This document shows, in pieces, positions 18,097 to 24,928 of a stretch of 64,000 nucleotides of DNA (the stretch's first letter is position 1; the number at the start of each line of letters is the position of its first letter). The notes beneath the pieces were generated by a model, which saw only the letters and a program-made list of their open reading frames with translations, had not been told where the DNA came from and made no database searches. Source of the DNA: Streptomyces sp. Je 1-332 (GTDB lineage: Bacteria > Actinomycetota > Actinomycetes > Streptomycetales > Streptomycetaceae); contig NZ_CP160402.1 in assembly GCF_040730185.1 (NCBI RefSeq), forward strand, positions 4,960,001 to 5,024,000. The letters run 5' to 3'. The position numbers and the translations under genes were made by a program.

Positions 18097-18630
18097 ATGT
18101 GGGTCCAGCGAGTGGTCGAGTTGACTGGATGGGAACCGCTGGAAATATCTGTCGACTGGGAGGTGATCGAAGGAGAGCTGCAGTTTCCGCTACCAGTGGA
18201 CTACAAAGAGCTCTTCGAGACTTTTGGTGGCGGGGTCTTCAGCGATTCTGTCTACTTTCTCGGAAGTGACGAAGGTCTCGCCTTTGACTTTCTGACGCAA
18301 TGGCGAGTTGCTCTTTCAGTCGACCAGGAAGCTAGAGCCGTCGGGGTTTCCGTCGTTGAGCCTTACGGGATTTATGACCCGGGGGGCAAGGGGCTTGTTC
18401 CCTGGGGCTCCACCGAGTGGGCTGATGAATACTTCTGGCTGGTCGATGCTGACAAACCTGCCGAGTACCCCATCCTCGCGCGAGCCGAAGATGGAGAATG
18501 GCACAGGCATGACATGTCGACATCGGAGTTTCTGTACAGGGTCCTTGCTGATGCCGACTTCCAACCGTTCGGGGTTGCGCAGTACGCCCTAGGCCCAACG
18601 TTCGAGCCAGGCTACGAGAACGACAACTGA
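18097..18630 (+). CDS. SUKH (SMI1/KNR4) family immunity protein
   Basis: 177 residues starting MWVQRVVELTGWEPLEI. The SUKH hallmark is DWEVIEGELQFPLPVDYKEL followed by FGGG, and the later YGIYDPGGKGLVPWG and WLVDADKPAEYPILAR blocks match the paralogue at 20710. SUKH proteins bind and neutralise diverse secreted polymorphic toxins in the cytoplasm. Lower GC3 than core genes. It is separate from the RHS toxin's nearest gene, so it may be an orphan immunity gene against toxins of other strains. Confidence 0.85.
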   Translation: MWVQRVVELTGWEPLEISVDWEVIEGELQFPLPVDYKELFETFGGGVFSDSVYFLGSDEGLAFDFLTQWRVALSVDQEARAVGVSVVEPYGIYDPGGKGLVPWGSTEWADEYFWLVDADKPAEYPILARAEDGEWHRHDMSTSEFLYRVLADADFQPFGVAQYALGPTFEPGYENDN

Positions 18631-18633
18631 CAC

Positions 18634-18783
18634 ATGTGGGTTGAGCGTCTCATCTCGGCTGTGAACTGGGATCCTTTGAATATCGCCATCCCATGGTGCG
18701 ACTTCCCGAGGCCCGGTGAGCCTAGTGTGCCAGGCTCCCGCTTAGTTTACTTTCGCCCCTCTCGGCGACTAACCACGGATTGA
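18634..18783 (+). pseudogene. N-terminal remnant of a SUKH gene
   Basis: A 49-codon frame starts MWVERLISAVNWDPLNIAIP, nearly identical to the first 20 residues of the SUKH protein at 20710, then diverges (from about PWCDFPRPG) and stops. It begins 3 bp after the preceding SUKH stop and its TGA touches the ATG of the next gene (TGAATG). The rest of the SUKH domain is absent. Confidence 0.75.
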
Positions 18784-19176
18784 ATGATGGATATTTCGGA
18801 CAGTAGATTTGTGCGACAGAGTGTCTGGGAAAATGTACCGGAGGCGCATCCGTCCGTCGTTAAGCTCGAAGAGGAAGAATTGGAGCTGACGGACGGTGAG
18901 TGTTCTGCTCCCGGCATGTATTCCGTACTGAGCTACGGGTTCGTGCATCCGGTTTTTCGGCCCGCGCTGGAAAATTTTGCGGAGGACACGATCGTTCGCG
19001 CTGCTCGCCTCATAGAGGTGCTGCTGGGTTCGGGGCGCCCGCAGGTGGTGGAACTCGTCAGCATTCGCGTCACGGATCAACTCCTGGGATACCCCGAGCT
19101 CTGGGAGCGGTTCTCGAGTTACGCGGGTCCGCATATGCGATTCGAGGTGGACCTGCGGCGTGAGCACTATCGCTGA
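18784..19176 (+). CDS. hypothetical protein in immunity array
   Basis: A 130-residue protein with tandem ATG at 18784/18787 (MMDISDSRFVRQSVWE). It has an acidic N-terminal third (EEEELELTDGE) and a C-terminal helical half (RAARLIEVLLGSGRPQVVEL) ending FEVDLRREHYR. No signal peptide. Family not recognised, but size, acidity, codon use and place between SUKH genes suggest another immunity protein. No RBS of its own; translation may be coupled to the upstream remnant whose stop it touches. Confidence 0.65.
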   Translation: MMDISDSRFVRQSVWENVPEAHPSVVKLEEEELELTDGECSAPGMYSVLSYGFVHPVFRPALENFAEDTIVRAARLIEVLLGSGRPQVVELVSIRVTDQLLGYPELWERFSSYAGPHMRFEVDLRREHYR

Positions 19177-19280
19177 GGGTCGTCAGCCGCGAACCCCTGT
19201 CACGGTGTTCATTCTGCTGGCCGCATAGACGTGCGTGCTCAGAGTCTTGAAGATCGCTTTGCGCGCCTCGCGGTGTCGCG

Positions 19281-19448
19281 ACGCCTGAGGCTGGTCAATG
19301 GTTGCACGCGGTAGGCGAGTTGACTCTGTGAGAAGGGGCACGTCCAGAGCCGTCACGCGAGAGCGGTGGCTTTCGCTTGGTAGAGGGAGGGTGCGCTGCG
19401 CGCCCTCCCTGTTGCCGAGTTGAAGGGGTGGGAGTCATGGACGGTGAG
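19281..19448 (+). repeat. duplicated upstream region, copy B
   Basis: The intact partner of 16937-17104, reaching into the first codons of the gene at 19437 (GGGGTGGGAGTCATGGACGG). Together with 19177-19280 it fills the 260-bp gap before that gene; a promoter is likely here but I cannot place it. Confidence 0.7.
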
Positions 19449-19871
19449 GGAAGACGGGTGCCGAGAGCCGAGGAGATGCGGGGGCAGGCCCGGGAGTTCG
19501 TTGCGCGTGTGACCGTGCGGAATCGGCTGCCGCTCGACTACTCCGTCGCCAGCCTGCGTGTCGTCGACTTTCTCATCGAGGGTCTTCGTAAGGGCGGGCG
19601 TGGACGCGATGAGGTGGCCGGGGCACTCTTCGGTCTCGGCGCCTACGTCGGGGAGGTGTTGGTGCGCCGTGCCGGTGCCGTCTGGGTCGAATTCGACGAG
19701 AGCCAGCGTCTCTACTTTGGACAATCTGTGGGTGTACGGATGCCGGACGGGAGGGTGTGGAATCCCTTGGGGAAGGTCGTCAATTGCTTTGACGCTGCCG
19801 CTGATTCCGCGGAGCAGTCCTTGCAGACCTTCTACCTCACCCTTCCGGGGCGCTCTCGGCGCGTGGCGTAG
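19437..19871 (+). CDS. hypothetical protein, DUF3806-like
   Basis: 144 residues from the ATG at 19437 (MDGEGRRVPRAEEMRG); the start is supported because the duplicated copy at 17094 preserves GTGGGAG-CATGGACGG. The middle (AGALFGLGAYVGEVLVRRAG, VWVEFDESQRLYFGQSVGV) and end (PDGRVWNPLGKVVNCFD) resemble the DUF3806-type cytoplasmic proteins found in immunity arrays. The stop is 80 bp before the ECF sigma gene. Function not known. Confidence 0.65.
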   Translation: MDGEGRRVPRAEEMRGQAREFVARVTVRNRLPLDYSVASLRVVDFLIEGLRKGGRGRDEVAGALFGLGAYVGEVLVRRAGAVWVEFDESQRLYFGQSVGVRMPDGRVWNPLGKVVNCFDAAADSAEQSLQTFYLTLPGRSRRVA

Positions 19872-19951
19872 TCCGCGGGCCGCGTTCGCGCGGGAGGTTT
19901 TGCTGGGGGCACGGGCACGGTGAGCAGTGTCAACGGGGTTAAGAGGAGAGC

Positions 19952-20608
19952 GTGGGGCAGGGTGGGGAACGACATCGCCGTGCGTCGGCCAGCGATGAGG
20001 AGCTGACGCGGGCGCTGGGGGGTGCCAGAGGCGGGGACGAAGCGGCTTTCGCTGTCGTCTATCGGTGCGTCCAGCCTGGGCTTCTCGGGTATTTGCGTGG
20101 GCTCGTCCGTGATGACGCCGAGGACGTGGCTTCCGAGGCGTGGTTGCAGATCGTGCGAGACCTGGGGCGGTTTCGCGGGGGCGGGGCCGACTTCCGCCGC
20201 TGGACAGCAACTGTCGCCCGCCATCGCGCCATTGACCATCTGCGACGCCAGAAGAGCAGGCCGCGGGCCTCCCTGCTGGAGTGGGACGCGTTCGCTCTGC
20301 CGGCTGCTGATGACACCGCGGGTGAGGTCCTTGAGTCGCTCACCACCGATCGCGTCCTGGGACTCGTGGCTGAACTGCCCCCGGACCAGGGGGAGGCGGT
20401 GCTCTTGCGGGTTGTGGTGGGGCTCGATGGCCCGGCAGCCGCGCAAGTCCTCGGTAAGCGGCCTGGGGCCGTACGCGCGGCTACCTACCGTGGACTGCGG
20501 GAATTGGCCCGGCAGTTGGCCTGTGAGACGGAGCTCGCCTGTCCTCCTCGGAGGCGTCCCGTCGGGAGCGGATATGCCGTGCGGCGGAAGAGACGGGCGG
20601 TGTGTTGA
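19952..20608 (+). CDS. ECF-type RNA polymerase sigma factor (paralogue 1)
   Basis: 218 residues, GTG start with AGGAGA upstream. Region 2 is GDEAAFAVVYRCVQPGLLGY through EAWLQIVRDLGRFRG and ATVARHRAIDHLRRQK; region 4 is LPPDQGEAVLLRVVVGLDG with the helix-turn-helix AAQVLGKRPGAVRAATYRGL. No transmembrane anti-sigma gene is attached. It is closely related to the sigma factors at 28912 and 30074, and the upstream DNA (GGGGGCACGG-CACGGTGAGC) is shared with 28912. The C-terminus carries an Arg-rich tail. It sits inside the immunity array. Confidence 0.9.
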   Translation: MGQGGERHRRASASDEELTRALGGARGGDEAAFAVVYRCVQPGLLGYLRGLVRDDAEDVASEAWLQIVRDLGRFRGGGADFRRWTATVARHRAIDHLRRQKSRPRASLLEWDAFALPAADDTAGEVLESLTTDRVLGLVAELPPDQGEAVLLRVVVGLDGPAAAQVLGKRPGAVRAATYRGLRELARQLACETELACPPRRRPVGSGYAVRRKRRAVC

Positions 20609-20709
20609 GGTCTTCTCCGGGGCTGGCCCTTGATCACGCACGCCGTCCTGGAGTGGAGCATCGGGCCCATGTCATCGGGCAACGCACAAGGGTCTTTGGG
20701 GGTTTGTGC

Positions 20710-21231
20710 ATGTGGGTTGAGCGACTTGTATCGGCCGTGAACTGGCATCCCCTGAACATCAACCTCCCATGGGGAGAGGTCGAAGAAGGGCTCGGAAAGC
20801 CGCTCCCTGAGGATTACAAGAGGGTCGCGGAAGTGTTTGGGAAGGGCGAGTTCTCGGAATTTCTGCAGGTTCCGTCTGTCGATGACGTGGGCCATCTCGA
20901 CCTGGCCCGCACCTGGCGGAAGTATCTGGACGGCAGCCCTCAGGACGGCCCGGATCTCATGCTTGAGCCGTATGAGATCTATCGGCCCGGCCGACGCGGT
21001 CTCATCCCCTGGGGATACGGTGAACGTAGGTGCGGATACTTCTGGCTCGCGTCTGCGGAAGACGACCCGGCGAGCTGGCCTGTTGTTACGCGGGGTGAAC
21101 TCTATCCCTGGCACCAAGTGGACATGCGCACTTCGGAGTTCATCTACCGCATCCTGACTGACCCGGATTTCGAACCGCTCTCGATTGCCCGGCTGTTCCC
21201 GGAGCCGGACTTCTTCCCGACGATTCAGTGA
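20710..21231 (+). CDS. SUKH (SMI1/KNR4) family immunity protein
   Basis: 173 residues starting MWVERLVSAVNWHPLNINLP; SUKH core WGEVEEGLGKPLPEDYKRV, then YEIYRPGRRGLIPWG and TSEFIYRILTDPDFEPLSIA. This is the intact reference for the two remnants at 17121 and 18634 and a paralogue of 18097. Likely cytoplasmic immunity protein with no toxin gene beside it. The ATG at 20710 is chosen because the same MWVERL start is preserved in the paralogues; the preceding GGTTTGTGC is a poor RBS. Confidence 0.85.
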   Translation: MWVERLVSAVNWHPLNINLPWGEVEEGLGKPLPEDYKRVAEVFGKGEFSEFLQVPSVDDVGHLDLARTWRKYLDGSPQDGPDLMLEPYEIYRPGRRGLIPWGYGERRCGYFWLASAEDDPASWPVVTRGELYPWHQVDMRTSEFIYRILTDPDFEPLSIARLFPEPDFFPTIQ

Positions 21232-21304
21232 TGTGAGAGCGTGCGGATCTGCATTCCCTGCGGAGCCGGAAGCCGGAGGCGGAGGCGGCCTTCGGAGCTG
21301 GGCG

Positions 21305-22102
21305 TCAGTCCCACCAGAAGGACCAGAGTGCGTTGTCGATCAGCGATTCCGCGTACTCGGGATATGGCGTCGGCGGGTCCTTGATGACGTTGTCCGCTGT
21401 GGTCAGGACATGCTCCAGGGCGATGTGCAGCGCCTGTTCTTGAGTGTGAGGCGGACAGGCGACCGAGACGTACGCCGTGCTGCCGAGGATGGCGAAGAGC
21501 AGGGCCCCGAATCTCGCCTCCCAGCTTCTGAGCAGGGCGCACAGGAGTGGGAGGGGGGCCTCCGCCTGCCATCCGATGGCGGCGGGGACGTCAGCGCTGT
21601 GGGCCGCCGAGACCAGGGCGAGGTGGCAGTCGGAGACTGAGTCGGGGCTCTCCGCCGCCAGGCGCGCCAGCACCCTTCGTGCCACGTCATCCGGGTCGGC
21701 GTCGTCGGCCGGTTCCAGCGCGGGGGCCAGTCCCGGCCAGCGGTCGAACGGTGCACCCGGGTCGTCCTCGAACGGCTCGATGAACTCAGCGACGTCCGGT
21801 GGCAGCGGCACCGGAGGCGAGGGGTTCGCGAGCCGTTGAACCTGTTGTTGCCTATAGCTCCGCCAGTCGCGCTCAAGCACATGCTCCAGGTCCACTGCCG
21901 CGATGTACTCCGGTGCGAGAGGCTGGGCCTCAGCATGCGGAGAGCAGAGGATCGGCCTTAGGCCCGTGGCAGCCTGTTGCCGCTGGTAATACATCCACAA
22001 GCGTGCGGGATCCGCGACGGGGTCATCGGAGATCCACATGACTGGGGATGTACTCGGGACGATCGACCCCCGGGGAAGCCCATCGGGAAGTGGCGGCATC
22101 AT
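21305..22102 (-). CDS. DUF4253 domain-containing protein
   Basis: Start at the ATG pair 22102/22099 (MMPPLPDGLPRG); upstream frame is a shadow of the DUF397 gene. The 265-residue protein has a C-terminal DUF4253-type domain (PAAIGWQAEAPLPLLCALLRS, WEARFGALLFAILGSTAYVS, YPEYAESLIDNALWSFWW). The family is common in Streptomyces and has no established function. Convergent with the SUKH gene and encoded just after DUF397. Confidence 0.75.
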   Translation of the reverse strand: MMPPLPDGLPRGSIVPSTSPVMWISDDPVADPARLWMYYQRQQAATGLRPILCSPHAEAQPLAPEYIAAVDLEHVLERDWRSYRQQQVQRLANPSPPVPLPPDVAEFIEPFEDDPGAPFDRWPGLAPALEPADDADPDDVARRVLARLAAESPDSVSDCHLALVSAAHSADVPAAIGWQAEAPLPLLCALLRSWEARFGALLFAILGSTAYVSVACPPHTQEQALHIALEHVLTTADNVIKDPPTPYPEYAESLIDNALWSFWWD

Positions 22103-22131
22103 GCGGCGGAGCTTAGATCCCGTGTCCCGTC

Positions 22132-22440
22132 CTACGCCGTGAGTGAAGGGACAGCGGTGCCTGTGCCGACCGCCCTGACGAACGCCGTCCAGGCGCGCGC
22201 CCCGAAGACGATCGCCGGGCCTTGGGGGTTCTTGCTGTCGCGGACCGGGATGTGGGCGTGTGTCTGGCAGGCGGCGTCGTTCACTTCTAGGCAGTCGCCG
22301 CTGGAGCCGCCGCTGTACGTGGACTTGCGCCAGGCCGCGTAAGCGGTGGGGGAGGTGACCTCTAGGCAGTCGCCGCTGGTCCCGCCGCTGTAGCTGGACT
22401 TGCGCCATGTCGGTACGACCGAGGAGTCGGGGATGCTCAT
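22132..22440 (-). CDS. DUF397 protein with internally duplicated core
   Basis: 102 residues from the ATG at 22440. The DUF397 core WRKSSYSGGTSGDCLEV appears twice in tandem (second copy WRKSTYSGGSSGDCLEV), followed by the usual VPVRDSKNPQGP-type block and a Trp/Phe motif (ARAWTAFVRAV). DUF397 proteins pair with XRE/DUF5753 regulators, probably as antagonists. It starts 4 bp after the XRE stop, so the two form one unit. The duplicated core is unusual; most members have one. Confidence 0.88.
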   Translation of the reverse strand: MSIPDSSVVPTWRKSSYSGGTSGDCLEVTSPTAYAAWRKSTYSGGSSGDCLEVNDAACQTHAHIPVRDSKNPQGPAIVFGARAWTAFVRAVGTGTAVPSLTA

Positions 22441-22444
22441 GTGC

Positions 22445-23284
22445 CTACTGCTGCGCATGCTCGTAATCCTTTGCGACGGACCTGATCAGGGCCAGGGATG
22501 CGCGGTGCGAGAGTGCGTCTCCCAGGGCGTGATCGTATGCCGCCTGGCACTCGCGCACCACGGACGGGACTTCGAGCACCCGCCCTGTCTTCAAGCCTTC
22601 CACATAGGCGGCTGGCGGCAGGTCCTCGAACCACATGAGCGTGACGATGCCTTCCAATAGCGCGTGGAAGCCCGCTGAGAAGGGAATCACATGCACTCGG
22701 ATTCGGCGGCTCTCGCCCAACTCCACGATGTGACGGAGCTGTTCGCACATGATCGACGGGGTGCCGATGGGGCGCCGCAGTACCGCCTCGTCGAGCAGGG
22801 ACCAGAACACCGGTGAGTGAAACTCAGCAAGGATATGGGCGCGTTCGAGGCGTGTGACGAGCAGCTTGTCACGTTCCCCGACGGTCTTGGAGGGGAAGCC
22901 TGAGCCGAGAACCTCGCTCGCGTATGCCTCGGTCTGCAGTACGCCCGGTACCAGCTTGGCGGCATAGTCCCTGATCACCGTGGCCTGTCGCTCCAGGTTC
23001 AGGGCCTCGTTGAAGTGCGCGGCGACATGGCCCTCGCCCAGCGTGGGCAGGAACTCCTCGAAGAATCCGCCTGTGTTCAACACCTGGTCAAGGCGTCGCG
23101 CGTCCTCCAAGTCGGGTCTGCGGCGGCCCCCTTCGATGTGCGCGATATGCGTACGCGACATGATCGCGCGCTGGCTCAGCTCCTCCTGGGTGAGCTCGGC
23201 TTCCTCGCGGCGCCGCTTGAGCTCCTTGCCGTACTTCTCGCGAGACTGCGGGTTGTCCTCAATCGCCACGTCCAACACCCCCAT
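22445..23284 (-). CDS. XRE-family regulator with DUF5753 domain
   Basis: 279 residues: N-terminal helix-turn-helix (LKRRREEAELTQEELSQRA, SRTHIAHIEGGRR) and a C-terminal DUF5753 domain (VPGVLQTEAYASEVL, RLERAHILAEFHSPVFW, VHVIPFSAGFHALLEG). These regulators act with DUF397 partners, as in the Streptomyces WhiJ-like systems. The DUF397 partner is directly downstream. The divergent gap 23285-23382 should hold the promoter. Confidence 0.9.
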   Translation of the reverse strand: MGVLDVAIEDNPQSREKYGKELKRRREEAELTQEELSQRAIMSRTHIAHIEGGRRRPDLEDARRLDQVLNTGGFFEEFLPTLGEGHVAAHFNEALNLERQATVIRDYAAKLVPGVLQTEAYASEVLGSGFPSKTVGERDKLLVTRLERAHILAEFHSPVFWSLLDEAVLRRPIGTPSIMCEQLRHIVELGESRRIRVHVIPFSAGFHALLEGIVTLMWFEDLPPAAYVEGLKTGRVLEVPSVVRECQAAYDHALGDALSHRASLALIRSVAKDYEHAQQ

Positions 23285-23382
23285 GTGCAGGTTCTGTTGT
23301 CACGCTGAGCTATCTACCCAGCGTACGGCGCCCGCCTCACTCTGTGATCGGAACAGCACACAGAGCGAGAGGTGGCGCGGCG

Positions 23383-23559
23383 ATGGAGTCGAAGGCGCAC
23401 GAGGCCGGAGGTGCCGGCATCACGCTGAGGGTGTCGCGGGACGGCGGGCGAACCTGGGGGACACGGGTGACGTACTACCCGGCGCGGGATGCGGCTCCGT
23501 TGCAGTCCGGTGGGCGGTTTCCGCCTTGCGCGTGTCCGAGGTGCACGCGCGTGAAGTGA
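23383..23559 (+). CDS. small conserved hypothetical protein
   Basis: 58 residues from the ATG at 23383 (MESKAHEAGGAGITLRVSRD), ending in a Cys-rich CACPRC motif that could bind a metal. An upstream ATG-like start at 23344 would add 13 residues. It lies divergent from the XRE gene and ahead of the replication-like HTH gene. Function unknown. Confidence 0.5.
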   Translation: MESKAHEAGGAGITLRVSRDGGRTWGTRVTYYPARDAAPLQSGGRFPPCACPRCTRVK

Positions 23560-23634
23560 CCCTGCGTGTCTGCGAGTTCATGTAGCGTGACCTCGATCGC
23601 TTCCTCGCGTGCGTACGTCTACGGCACACGAGGC

Positions 23635-23670
23635 GGCCCTCGTCCCCGGCGGGAACCGGTGGCGAGGGCC
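23635..23670 (+). promoter_or_regulatory. hairpin in the leader of the HTH gene
   Basis: GGCCCTCG (23635-23642) pairs with CGAGGGCC (23663-23670), with ACCGGT in the loop, 32 bp before the ATG at 23702. It may be a terminator for the small gene upstream or an attenuator. Confidence 0.4.
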
Positions 23671-23701
23671 TTCACCCCGAGTGCTTAGAGGAGCACCCGA
23701 A

Positions 23702-24616
23702 ATGCTGCGTCATGTTATCGCGCCTGCCCGATTCTTCTCCCAGGTGCCGAACGAAATCATCCGCCACCCCCGGCTATCCTCCGACGCCGTCCGGCTGTTG
23801 ACCTGGCAGCTCTCCCTCCCCGTCGATGCCGCCGATTCCTTGTCGAAGACCGCCCAGAGCGCCGGCATCGGTAAGGTCGCCTTCCTGCGCACCAAGCGGC
23901 AGTTGAAGGACGAGGGGTACGTCCATGAGTGGCGCGAGCAGGTCGAGCGCGGGCGGTGGCGGACCCGGCAGCTCGTGTCGAACGTGCCGCTCGGTCGCGA
24001 CGAGGCGGCGCGGGTCAGCGGGGGATCGCCGCAGGTCGCGCCGGTGGACGTGGTACCGGCCGTCGGTGCCCCGACCGGTCGGGACGTCGGCCGTCTTCCA
24101 GATCAAACCCCCGTAGGGAACACCCTCCAACCGTCCCCGGAAGCCCGTCGTGCGGTCGACTCCCTGCACCGGCTCGACCCCCGGCTCCGCGTCCCGCGCG
24201 GCATACTGCCCGAGCTGGCGGCCCTCGCCGAGGTGTGGCTGGACGCCGGGTACACCGTGGAAGGCGTACAGGAAGAGGTTCGGCGGCAACTGCCGAGCCT
24301 TGGGGCGCCTGTTCACCGGCCCGGCGGGCTCGTCCGGTACGTGTTGCGAGAGGTCCCGCCTCTCGTCGTACCGCCCGATCCGGGTGCGGGTGTCGCGGGG
24401 ATGGTGGAGTGCGCGGGGGCGGTGCATGTCCAGCCGCTTCTCTTCCGGCCCCTCGCCGGTGAGGCGCTCTGCGCCGACTGTCGGCAGGCGCGGGCGGAGG
24501 CTGCTGACGACGGGGTCGTGGTTGCCGTGCGGGGTGCGGATGCGGTCCGCGCTGCCTTGCGGAGTGGCGGGCTGCGGGGCGTCGAGCCCTGCGGAGATGG
24601 AGCAGGTGGCTCGTAG
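23702..24616 (+). CDS. helix-turn-helix, replication-initiator-like protein
   Basis: 304 residues; the ATG at 23702 has AGAGGAG upstream, better than the start at 23609. Residues 1-90 resemble the N-terminal winged helix of mobile-element replication or helper proteins (FSQVPNEIIRHPRLSSDAVR, SAGIGKVAFLRTKRQLKDEG). A proline-rich middle and a helical C-terminal part follow, with CAGA/CADCRQA cysteines that could form a zinc site. No relaxase, integrase or origin is nearby. Overlaps the next small gene by one base. Confidence 0.7.
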   Translation: MLRHVIAPARFFSQVPNEIIRHPRLSSDAVRLLTWQLSLPVDAADSLSKTAQSAGIGKVAFLRTKRQLKDEGYVHEWREQVERGRWRTRQLVSNVPLGRDEAARVSGGSPQVAPVDVVPAVGAPTGRDVGRLPDQTPVGNTLQPSPEARRAVDSLHRLDPRLRVPRGILPELAALAEVWLDAGYTVEGVQEEVRRQLPSLGAPVHRPGGLVRYVLREVPPLVVPPDPGAGVAGMVECAGAVHVQPLLFRPLAGEALCADCRQARAEAADDGVVVAVRGADAVRAALRSGGLRGVEPCGDGAGGS

Positions 24617-24828
24617 TGGGGCGCGACGACGTGGTCTGGCCCGGCAGGTCGGTGGAGCCGTTCGCCGAGATCGACGCGGCCATCGCGCAGGCCGAGGCCG
24701 AGGCCGATGAGCTGGATTGGCCCCCGCCGGGTCAGGTCAGTCCGGAGGAAGTGGCCGTCGTCCAGGCTGAGATCGAGGCCGCTCGTGCCGCGTCCAAAGC
24801 AGCTGCCCGGCGCGGACAGCGCGGCTGA
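24616..24828 (+). CDS. small acidic helical hypothetical protein
   Basis: 70 residues from GTG 24616, which shares its G with the TAG of the upstream gene, so translation is probably coupled. Ala/Glu-rich heptads (IDAAIAQAEAEADELD, EEVAVVQAEIEAARAA) suggest a coiled coil. No motif recognised. Confidence 0.6.
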   Translation: MGRDDVVWPGRSVEPFAEIDAAIAQAEAEADELDWPPPGQVSPEEVAVVQAEIEAARAASKAAARRGQRG

Positions 24829-24836
24829 TCCCCTGC

Positions 24837-24901
24837 GCACGGCGCGCCGCAACGCCCGGCGCCGTGCCACCCCCAAAAAGTCTGGGGAGCAGCACGGCGC
24901 C
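24837..24901. terminator. three-armed convergent terminator
   Basis: GGCGCCGTGC at 24858-24867 can pair with the GCACGGCGC arm at 24837-24845 or with GCACGGCGCC at 24892-24901; the second loop also holds CCCCA/TGGGG. It lies between convergent genes and could serve both strands, with mutually exclusive stems. Confidence 0.65.
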
Positions 24902-24928
24902 TAGGTACCGCTCAGGAACCGCCCGCCG

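Noticed and set aside
23383..24828. Integrated plasmid (AICE) suggested by the replication-like HTH gene
   Set aside because: No integrase, excisionase, Tra ATPase, attachment repeat or tRNA target was seen nearby.
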